Origin: Uloborus plumipes | Taxonomy: Eukaryota > Arthropoda > Arachnida > Araneae > Uloboridae | Assembly (NCBI GenBank): GCA_038373865.1 | Contig: JAXGGA010005849.1 | Coordinates: 1-64,000 of the forward strand | Direction: 5' to 3' | Length of the DNA stretch: 64,000 nt | Shown here: in pieces, positions 40,601 through 52,600 of the stretch | How the letters are laid out: each line of letters opens with the position of its first letter | Position numbering within the stretch: the first letter of the stretch is position 1 | Position numbers and translations under genes: made by a program | The notes under the pieces: model-generated | Told to the model about the DNA's origin: nothing | Seen by the model: only the letters and a program-made list of their open reading frames with translations | The model's database searches: none

Positions 40601-43600
40601 TCTAAAACCTGTGCTCGCTGCGAAACTCGCGAAAAACTGCAAAAATTTTCGGACTTTTTCAGTTTTTCCTTTATAACTCCTAAACTATGCAACTATTGAT
40701 GATACATATGACATACCCATTTTAAAGAACACTAAATTTGCAACAATTTAAGCTCAAATCAGGCTCTGTAGGACCAATAGTTTAGGAGATATCTTACTTC
40801 GAAAAATGGAGTTTTTTTTTGCGAAAAGTGAAAAAAATATGCTTTGATCTTATTTTGGACCAAATATCGGCATAAATTCCTGTTCTACAGGACAAAAAAT
40901 GAACATGCAATTACAGTACATTTCATCAGCTTTCATTCAAGCCCTAACAGTAGTCTGTAGGTTCAATATTTCATTTACAATCACAAAAAATAAATAATTA
41001 AAATTTTGAGAAATGAGAAAAATTGTTTCCTAATAAGAATAGGAGGGCAGTGGACAATAAAAAAATGCATAGAATGGTATTAAAAGGGTATCACTACTAA
41101 AATGTTATTTTTAAATATTAAAAAAAAAAACTTTACAGGTTATTTTCACTCATTTTTTTTGCTATTTTTATGATGGTTCTTGTTGGCTGTACTCTTATCT
41201 TGACTTTTCTCAGATTTTGCCCTATCACTCCTGAACTATGCAACTTTGGATGATACGTGTGCATACCCATTTTGAAGACCACTAAATTTGCAACAATTTA
41301 AGTTCAAGTGGCGTTCTGTAGGATGAATAGTTCAGGAGATATCATACTTCAACAATTAGTCATTTTTTGCGAAAAATGAAAAAAAAATGCTTCGATCATA
41401 TTTTGAACCAAATATCGACATGAATTATTATTCTACAAGACAAAAAATAGACATTTAATTACAGTACATCTAATCAGCTTTCAGTCAAGCCTAAATAGAA
41501 GTATGTAGCTTCAATATTTCATTTACGATTGAAAAAAAAAACAAGTTTTCGTAAATTAAAATTTTTTTTGAGAAATGAGAAAAATTGTTTTCTAATAAGA
41601 GTAGGAGAGCACTTCACAATAGAAAAATGCATTAGAGTTGTATAAAAAGGGTAACACTATTAAAATATTATTTTCATAATTTAAAAAACCTTTCAGGTTA
41701 ATTTAGCTCAATGGTTCTCTCTTTTTTTTTTCTTTTGTGGGTCTTTATTAGCTGTGGTTTTCTTGCGAAGCTGCAGAAAAGGAAGGTTGTCTTTGTTATG
41801 TCTCAAGATGTTCATTTAAATTTGGGCAGAGTGGTTACAACTTCCTTGCCATTCCAGTTCTCGAAGATGAAAAAAATACACAAACATCTTGAGACAGAAC
41901 AAAGACCACCTTATTTTCCTGCAGCTTCGCGATAAGACCACAGCTAATAAAGACCCACAAAAGGAAAAGAAAAAGATAAACATTGAGCTAAATTAACCTG
42001 TAAGGTTTTTTTTTTAATTATGAAAATAATATTTTAATACAGTGTTAGAATTTTTATACAACTCTATGCATTTCTCCAAAAAAATTTCAATTTCCAAACA
42101 ATTGTTTTTTCACAAGTGTAAATGAAATATTGAACCTACAGATTTCTCTTTAGGCTTAAATGAAAGCTGATTAGATGTACTGTAATTAAATGTCTATCTT
42201 TTGTCTCGTAGAATAAGAATTTATGTCGATATTTAGTTCAAAATATGCTCGAAGGATATTTATTTCATTTTTCTCAAAAAATGACAAATTGTCTATCTCC
42301 TGAACTATTCATCCTACAGAACGCCACTTGAACTTAAATTGTTGCAAATTTAGTAGTCTTCAAAATGGGTATGCACACGTATCATCCAAAATTGCGTAGG
42401 TCAGGAGTGATAGGGCAAAATCTGAGAAAGTCAGGATAAGAGCACAGCCAACAAGAACCATCATAAAAATAGCAAAAAAATGAGTGAAAATAACCTATAA
42501 AGTTTTTTTTTTTTAATATTTTAAAATAACATTTTAATATAGTGTTACCATTTTACTACCATTCTATGCATTTTTTTTAATGTCCATACCCTCCTATTCT
42601 TATTAGGAAACAATTTTGCTAATTTCTCAAAATTTTAATTATTTATTTTTTGCAATTGTAAATGAAATACTGAACCTACATACTACTGTTAGGGCTTGAA
42701 TGAAAGCTGATTAAATGTACTGCAATTGCATGTCTATTTTTTGTCTTGTAGAACAGGAATTTATGCCGATATTTGGTCCAAAATAAGATCGAAGCATATT
42801 TTTTTCACTTTTCGCAAAAAAAAACTCCATTTTTCGAAGTACGATATCTCCTAAACTATTGGTCCTACAGAGCCTGATTTGAGCTTAAATTGTTGTAAAT
42901 TTAGTGTTCTTTAAAATGGGTAAGTCATATGTATCATCAAAAGTTGCATAGTTTAGGAGTTATAAAGGAGAAACTGAAAAATGTCCGAAAATTTCGCAGT
43001 TTTTCGCGAGTTTCGCAGCGAGCACAGGTTTTAGAAATGTGCAAATTAGATTTACACTACCCTAAGGGACCCAAACAACATATTAAAAATTCAGAACAAA
43101 ATCGTGATTTGCGATTTTAATGTCTAATTTGACTGGACTATTTTCCTTCTGACAAATATACATCAGGAATTTTTTATCTGCAACTACCCTTTCAAAAAAT
43201 GTTTATTGCTATTTTTGATGAAGATCTTATAGCTTGCAATTATGTTTAAGTGTTGAACATTTAAGGGAACCTCTTAATCTCCCCCTGAAAAATATTGATA
43301 TGATGGGTCTGGCAGAACTGAGAGTTCAAACAAGTCTTCCTATGAAATAAAAAATGTTTGAAGGACTGGTACTATAACCCCCGGCTTAAGAAGCGATGAT
43401 TCAGTATGTTAGAAGCTAGGGATGCACAGATTATTCGGCCATAATCGGGTACTTTGCCGATAATTAATATGCGGTAAAATCAGGCCGATTAATCGGCGGA
43501 TTTTATTTATTTTTTAATATTACTTTTAAGGTACACCTTGAATTAGAAATTATGATGAATAATTTATTAATAGTAATGATTATCCTCACACAGTCGATAC

Positions 43601-46600
43601 GAAGTTTTAAATAAATTTAATTCTCCTATTTTGAATAAATAGACACATACACGATTTTGCAACGCTTTTCATGTGTGGATGCTTTTCTCTTAAGCATAGT
43701 GCTTTTAGATAACCTCTAGCTTTCAAAGAGTAAAAGTCTTAAATTAAATTGCTACTAATAATTGAAAAGTTCAATTAAAAGTACCCCTAAATTGCAGTGC
43801 TCACTACAGACTCCCCTCCCTCCCCCCACCCACCCTTTTTTAAGTTTTATCTCTAGTTAACATAATTAACAATGTGTTAATATAACATTATTGACAATAT
43901 TTGAAAATTGGTTCTATGACATTCAAAAGTAGGAAAATGAAAAAAAAAAAAAAAAGAATCTTAGAAATAAATTACGTACTATTTCTAAACTAAGATTTGT
44001 AAAAGTAAGAAAAAAAAAAAAACTGATGGTGAAATTGGTCGTATTAAAAACAATCATCCTTATCATTAATCGGTCGATTATCAACAGCAGATTAATTGGT
44101 AATCAGTAATCGGCCAATTTGCTTATCGGTGCATCCCTACTAGAAGATTTGTTTTACAATTATAGCTTATTTGATTATCTTAAATTTTTAACTTAAGTTA
44201 TAAAACCATTTTCATAAATCTAGTTTTTGTTGGGCACTTGAACTTTTTTTAATGCTGTTTGTTAATATTCCTATTTCAGGTGGAGGGTGAATCTAATAAG
44301 ACAGATGAACAAAAAGAATATGAATTTGAACAGAAAGTGGAAGAACCATTATCATCTCTAACTGTTGATGCTTTCACGGAGAATATAGTAGAAGGTTGCC
44401 TTAAGCTCGCGGATGCTTTGCCTGACACAGTTTATCGTTGTTGTGATTTGTTGATTGCTGTTGCTTCAAGAAACGGAGAAAAATGGAGAAATCGCTTTTT
44501 GATTGAAAGATTACTTAATGAGGTATTTTGTTTATTTCTGTGCTTTTCAACTTTTTATTTTATCATTTCGTTAAAATTTCCAACAAAATTCATGACAACT
44601 ATAAAATAAAAGTTTAAATGGATCTAGTAGGCTTAAATTTGTGCTATGCTTGTAGACTTGGAAGGAAACAAAAGTAGAATGCAACTGTGCAGCAGAAATG
44701 GATTGAATATTTTGAGGTTAAGTTATAGAAATTTAATCAACACTATATTTTTGTAATAAGTGAACATAACTTTATTCAAATCCTTATCTTAAGCATTAAT
44801 TTTCTTTTGAAATTGATTTCTTTAATTGCCATGTATAGAATTGTAGCTTTTAATATCAATAAAATCCATGCTATCTACTATACTGCAACTGTTTTTACAG
44901 TTGTCAGAAAATGTCTAAGAGAACATCAAATAAATAGAAACGAATTAACAGGGAAATATTGTCATTTGCAGAGTTGTGATGTCAAATTTCCTTAGTTTTA
45001 AAACTTAAGAAAAAAATGCATTTTAGGAAATACTGAAATAATATACAACTGGATATCATCTGGCAAGATTCCCAAAATGACAAATATTTCAACACTTGTA
45101 TCCTGTGACTGATGTTGTATATTAATTTAATAAATTGTAATATTAACAAAAAAATCTATCATAAAAATGCTTCCTGAAAATCTACTAGTATCTGAAGTGA
45201 GGATTTTATGAGTTTTGTTTAAATTTCATTATTTTTCTACAGTGCTAAAATTTTTCAATTTGTCAATAAAAAGTAAGCTTTTTAAAATGTTTTTTTTTTT
45301 TTTTTTTTTTGTGTGTTTTTTCAAAATGCTCTTCTAGTTGCATGTTCATATGTACTCTTTGTTGAAATACCTGAAGAGCGGTAGCATACCGAAGGACAGA
45401 AAAGGTTGGGGTATTGGAGCAAAATTGCCATGGATGCCTACTGAATCTCAATTTGCTGTGAGATTGCATTTGTTCACTTTAATTTTTGAGGTTAGTATAT
45501 CATTATTAAAGTTTTTTAAAAAACTTCTGCTCAAATATTGATGTAGTTAAAAAAGACTTCTAAATTTTCATGTGTAGCTCTTTTCTCCATTTAGCATTTG
45601 TGATTATAATTACAAAAGTATGTTATGTGGAAAAATGTGGGGCACAGTGACCTAGTTAAAAGGACTTACATTTTTCAAAATAAACAAATTAGAAATTATT
45701 TTGAAAATTACAGTACATTAAAGAGTTTAGAAGAAATACTTAGAAATAGTTGAATTTGATTTGAACTGTTTTTTTTTTTTTTTTTTCATTTTTGGTAGTA
45801 AATTTGTATCTTGAAATTAAGGTTTAAAATAATGAGTTTGTCGTATATGGGGCAAAATGATAATAAAAATAAATAATCAAAATTGGTAAATGCGTATAAA
45901 TAATTTACTTGCTGCAGTGTTTCCATAATTATTGCAAAGCATATGGTATTCTAGTTTGAATAATTTTAATTACGCAAGTGAAAGTTGCTAGTTAAACCCT
46001 ACAGATGCTAGTTTGAGCAAATGGGAATGTTCCTAATTTGCTCAATTTTTTAGGTAGCATGTTGAAGTGTCTTTTATATATAATATCAAATTTTTGTTAG
46101 TGTTTTGTTAGTGTTTATTTGAGCAATTTTGTCATTAGAATGACTTGAAAGCTGGTAAAATTCCACCAATGAATTCCAAGTTCAGCAAGATTTATTCATT
46201 TCTTTCTTGCTTCCTTTTCTTGAAAGTGTTTCTGAAATACTTGCTGAAGTGTTGCCATAATTATCGGGAAGTATATAGTATTCTAGTATGAATTATTATA
46301 TTTAATTGTACCAGCAAAAGGTGAATTTTTCTCTCCATCCATAATGCAAGGAAAAAATAATTGGAAAAATACAATAGAACCTCTAATTTCAGCAGGACTA
46401 AAAGAGCCTATATTTAGTTTAAAGATGAGGACTGATGATCATTTCATCTAATTGAATTGCATTTGAGATTTGGCAATGAGTGAGAGGAAATTTATTTTAA
46501 CCATGAATTTGTATATCTGACAAAATGCACTCATTTATTTGGACCATTCTCTGCTGTAATGCTCCTTAAAACATAAAAATATGCTTTTGCTAACCAAACG

Positions 46601-49600
46601 TATGTTATTTTAGCAATTGTTCTTTTGCCTAGATTTTAAACTGTAAGTTTCCCAACTTTTGTCACACTGAATCGGTTTCTTAATGTAAATCAAATGGGAT
46701 ATTTTCCTACTCTCTATGGCTATAAGTTCATAGTGTTATTGATGAGACCAACTAACTAAAAGCAAAAAGTTTGCATAGGCCATATGATAATCAATTTATA
46801 ACTACAAGATATTTTTCTGCTTGCTATATTCAAATATTAGGTATTTTTTGTCCCATTAGTAGATGTTATAGAATTTAAATGGTAACTTAAATAACAATTA
46901 AATGAAGAACCAATAGCTATTTTGGAGATACAAAATTATCATTGTTTCATCTCAATTAACCCTTTAAGCGGTTTGCCCGTACGGCGTACGGGCATCGATA
47001 TTTTCAAGTTTCCTTTTCTGGTTTTCCCGAACTGTTCAGAAAATTGTAAACCTCAAAATTGACAGTAAGTGTGAGAGAAATTTTTGCATAATTTGTAAAC
47101 CATTCATTACTGCATGCAGAATGTACTTGAAAAAAGCAAATATTTCGGGATTTTGTGACCAAAATTGTAAAATAAAAAATATTGTAAAAGCATTGAAAAC
47201 GAAAAAAAAAAAAAAAAAAAAATTAAAAATTCTTTATATTCTTATTCTGTTAAGTATGGTACTTAACTATGTGCAATAAAAAAATATGCCTTTTTTGGAA
47301 GCATTTCTGGTAAAATAATTGACCGCTTAAAGGGTTAACGACAGAGAACCTAAAATTTTTGCCTCACCAGTTTATCAGTCATCAGTGAAATTAACATAGG
47401 TTTAAAGAAAAAAATCAGTTCAGAAATCAGGCCTCTTAATCAAAGCAGGTTGTCATTTTTACATATGAACACTATTTGAGGCTAGATAAAGTTTTTTCTA
47501 CATTCATTTTATGCATTTTTTTTTTTTTCGATAAGAAGGATTTTCTTATAATGTTAGTGAATCCATTTGGACTGTCACTAGTGTCCGTGACCTACTAAAG
47601 GTGACTTTTTGGATACTACCCGAAATATATTAATGAAAGTATTATCAACATCTTCAAATTAGAATGCAAACAAAAATTGGGCAAATCTCAACTTAGATTG
47701 AAAAAAACTTTGTGGAGAGAATGAATTTTTTTCATCCATTTATTGAAGTTATTGTTATTACTGCTTGAAATATAACTTTTTATCTGCCATAGATATTTTT
47801 CTAAATTTCACAATATACCTGCATATTTAAAAAAAATTAAAATGATGTTGATTATACTTGCTTTTACTTCATTTAGTCATTCATCTAGTGCTTTGAATTC
47901 CTAGTATTTCACATAAAAAACAAAGAAAATGCTGTTTCTTTCCGTTTAATATAGAACTTAAAAATCGAAAAGGCATAGTCAAATTTCTTCAATCAAATAA
48001 TAAGACATAATGGTCTATTTCCTTGAAAAATTTGAGCACTGTCTGCAGTTTCCCTCATTTAAAATTGTTTACCTATCTGAAGGCTAAAATGATTGTTTTA
48101 CGAAAAACCTTAAAGCTCAAAAATAGTTTTGAAGACAAAAGAATTAAGACAGCTTCAAAATTAAGGTATTTTTTTTAATGAAAGTTAGCACATTATTGGG
48201 AAATAATTTCAATTATACTGCTGAATTCCTTAATGCTTGAGAAAAAATAAAACAATTTTGATGTGTTTGTTGATCAAATTTAACAAACACTTCATCAAAA
48301 CAAAAATAATGTAAATAAAAATTCATGTGTAGCAATGAATGTGTGACATTGTAATTGTAGCTCCTTTGTTTTCATTCTTACTCTGATTTTTAATTAAATA
48401 ATGATAAATTTCTTCAATTCACAGCAGAAGAGTAAACAGAAATATTCTCTATAATCCACAGAACTCTTGGTTCCAAGCATTGTTAATTAGAGTGTACTGT
48501 ATTACAGATGATTATATGCTTTATGTATTACTTCTTCCCTATCTCCTGCTACCATTGTGTGTCGATTAATTCATTCTTGCGGCTTTATTGTTACAGGAGA
48601 TGAAGATACCTTGTGCAACATTGATTGAAAATAGAGAACTTATAGGATTTTTTATTCGAATTTTGGAATTAACTGCAGATTGCATGAAAAATCTGCAAGA
48701 TGAAGCTACACCTAAGTTAGTATTTTTAAATTTTCTTTTTTGCTATAATTATTCCTATGCAACTATGCTCATTTTTTTTTTCTTTCTTCAGATGGCTACC
48801 ATTTTTAATACTTCTCATTGATCTATATGAAAAAGCTGCTCTAATGTCTGCTAGAAAAGCTCCACTTCTTCTGGTATGTGTCATATCATCTAACTCTTTT
48901 GTTTTTAGTGGGGAGAACTCCATCACCCAAAATATTTTTTTTTTATTGTAAAAACAATGCAGATATAATGTCAATTAGTTCCAAACCACTTTTTATTTTG
49001 GCCAGTCCCCTAAACATGTGTCCAGCTATAGCATTTGGTACGTGGATGCGTTTTTTGTTGCTCTTTTAAGTTTGTCCTCTTTTATTATCCGCTTGTAAAA
49101 GTTTGAAGTGAAGAGACAGGCCAAAAGTATATTTCAGTGTATTTTAAGTACATTTTATTTTCTTAATTTCTGTGTTAATTTTTGTTCGTGAAAACGTTAT
49201 TAATTTTTCTTTACCTTATTCCCTTTGAACATGAAGCATAAGTTGTAAAAGTTATTCCAGAATTTTTAAATATGACTCAATAACGTGGAATATGATGTAC
49301 AGGTACTTTTTGTTATAGTGACCAATTTAGTTTGAACTACAAGGTTTTTTATAATGAACGTCAACTATATTAATATTTTTTAAGATTGAAAATAACTATT
49401 TCCCTGTATCCATGATGTAATTTCTGATATTAATTTTGCAGTTATTGATATTCACCATCCATATTCTTTTTTTAATTTTTATTAGTTTCTCAATTTCAAC
49501 TTAAAATGAAATTTTTCTTGCTAATAGTGGGCAGATTATAAAACTGCATGTATTGACACCTTTTTTTTTTCAAATAGAAACTGATATCATAATCCGTGAA

Positions 49601-52600
49601 ATTTTTTTTTTTTTTTTCAAAATCAAAGGCTATCATTTTCCCTTTCTGTATATGAGCTCATCTAGCTGCATTTTGTACCTATTCAAATTAGTTGTCTTGG
49701 AATATTAAGAAACACAACATATTTCATAATAATTAACACTTAAATTAATTCTGTAAAATAAACTTACAAGCAGCGCTGCTGAGTCGGAGTCGGACGGATT
49801 TTGGACCAAAGGAGTCGGAGTCGTTGAAAAACATGTCGACTTCGACTCCGGCCACCTCCGATTTGGATGAAATTTTATGGAGGTGAAAACATATTTTTGA
49901 AAGTAACATATGAAAATTCTTAGCTTCCAAGGTCCAAATCCTGAGGATTTAAGATCCCTGAAAAAAAGGCTTCAAAATGGGGGATCTGCTTTGTGAAACA
50001 AATTACCATGATTAGGTTTATATTATAAAAAAAATATCACACTGGAAACCTGAACTTTTGGGAGCTTAAAGCAACGACGTTGCTATGAGGGGGGCAGCCC
50101 TGGGTGTCACCCGTCTAGGGGGTGCCACCCGTAGCAGCAGACCAAAAAAAAGAGAGAGAAGAAGAAAAAAAAAAAAAAAAGAAGAGGAAGAAAAAAAGAA
50201 AAGGAAGAAGAAAAAAATCCCATTTTTTGCCGGATGGAAGGGGGTTAAGCCGGGTGACGCCCCTGTGACACCAAGATAGTTTCAAGTGTTTTTTAAACAT
50301 TCTTCAATTCTGAACTTTTTATGCAACATGCATAGAGGCATTTAATCTTTCAAAACCAATAGCATCAGTACGAGTGCATTTGCCCCGGCAGACACCCTTC
50401 TGGAACTTAGGGAGTGACACCCATAACGCATTTAAGAGGTTCTGAAAGAAAAACATTTAAATCCTAATACATTTTAGATTATATTCATGCAGTAGTGTAG
50501 CTACAGGAGGGACGGTCCATCTCCCGGAGATCTCCTTCTGGGGGCGGGGGGCACCCGAAATGTATTTAAAATGTTTTGGAAAAATATAAATATTGTCTTT
50601 CTGAAATTTCGCACAATATTTAAAGCTATATATAATCTGTCAAATATTGTAGCATCGCTTCGGAGAGGGAGGGAGGACGTTGGTGCCGGGGGTGACACCC
50701 ACAATGTATCAGAGCTTCTGAAAAATACCAATATTTAATTTCTAAAATTTCCGCCAATTTTTTCCAGTTTCGTATAATCTATGCAACCCACTCTCTGGGG
50801 GGGGGGGTGTCATTTATACTGCTTTATACCTTTTGGAGGCTGACCCCCAAAATATATTTAGCAATATTGAAAATATACATGTATTGTTTCTGAAATTCCA
50901 CCTAAAATTTTAAGTTATGCATAATTAATCAAACTCTGTAGCATAACTTTGGGGAAGTTCGCGCGACACACGGTGAGTGACACCCTGCTGGGGGTGTCTC
51001 CCAAATGAATTTAAGAGTTTGTAAAATAATTCACTAGTTCAGTTCTGAATTATATGTTTATTTACATACAACTAGTTCAATTTTGAATTCCTTGCAAATC
51101 TTCAATTAATTTTACTTATTAAGTGTAAACTAGGAATTGACCTAAAAGCTAGGATGTTACATTTTCGTCATTAGATTTCTGAATTTGTACACTATTTCTA
51201 TGAAGGGATTTAATATCTTTTTATGATTAACTATTTTACATTAATATGTTTGTCAGTGGATCAGGCGATGATCTAAAGCTATACCGAAAGTCTGTGTCAG
51301 CAAGTGATAATGCGTTATCTTTTTTTCCTGCTTTACTCTTCCTCGGTCGATTCATGTCAGCAATTCATTGACCCGAAAGATTTATTTATCTTTTCTTGAA
51401 AATATGTATAACTCTTTAAAAATCTTTGCCTATTTTTTCTGGATATTTTTTTTGTCCAAATTGCCCCTTAAAAGGCCTTAGATTGCAGGATTTTATAGAA
51501 ATATATTTCAAAAAATTTCCCGGGAGAGAAACCCCCTGACACCCGACTTAAAGGTTTTTTTTCCAAGCACAAATATGCGGCTCATGCAAGTTTTTCGAGA
51601 AAGCTTTTATATATTTGTCATTGAAGGCAAATTTCGCTAGTGTAGTATTTCATTATACGCCACTGCTTTTACACCTTAAATAAACTTACACTTTAGTTAT
51701 GACATAAAAAAATAAGTTGCTCATGGATGTTGTATTGATTTTATTTTTTGCAAAAACTTTTTTTTCTTTTTTCTTTATTTTATTGTATTTTATTTATTTA
51801 TTTATTTTTGCGGTTGGTGGTGAATATTTCTGTTTGTGGTGTGTGTGTGTATTGGGGGGGGGGGAGGTTCAGCAGGAATTACCGCCCCTTACTAGCTACG
51901 CCACTGATTAAAGTGCGCTTAGTTGCTAATACGGTATAGCATTTTTGTGAATTTGAGCTCATTAGCTTTTGTGTAACATGCATGCAAACTGTTGAGAAAG
52001 CACGGTGTAGATTCATCTTCTTGGATTTTAGGATGACAATCTAAGCAAAATAATGCCAAAGCTTGTACTTCATAATCCTATTGTCAAAGTACTTGTTTTC
52101 AACAGGAAACGGTTGCAGAGCTAAATATTGATTTCGTAAAAGATATTGTCGTCCATAGTGGCTATTTAAATCGTTCACGTGATAAATAGACATTTTTAAA
52201 TGCTCTGTATAGCTGAAGTTTGTCATTTTTAACCGACTTCAAAAAAGGAGGAGGTTCTCAATTCAAAGCGTATGTTTTTTTTTTGTTTGTTCGCACATAG
52301 CATCTGATCTACTGAACCGATTTGAACAATTTTTTTTTATCGATGGCACAATGGTGTAACTTAGGTACCATGTACTCATATGACGATATTTGTTCACTAG
52401 AAAAAAGTTATGATCGAAAAACTAAAATTTCATGTTATTTAAAACAATATGTGCTATCGTAAATCCTTACTTCAATGAGCGACACGATGGTCAAGTGGTT
52501 AAACGCGTCAGGTTGAAGTTCCTGATGGAATGAGATAGAGTCCGGGTCTGCAAGGATTTTTTTGAACAGCTGCATGGTTTTTTTTTAATCTTCATGTAAT

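Noticed and set aside
41711..41935. 74-codon frame at the palindrome centre
   Set aside because: It spans the loop and both arm ends; it has no homology and depends on the hairpin symmetry.
50085..50300. Lys/Glu-rich and Phe-rich frames on opposite strands
   Set aside because: Both are translations of a purine-rich simple repeat.
52483..52556. Functional tRNA gene
   Set aside because: A- and B-box-like phrases are present but no complete cloverleaf with acceptor stem is apparent, and the block repeats within transposon sequence.
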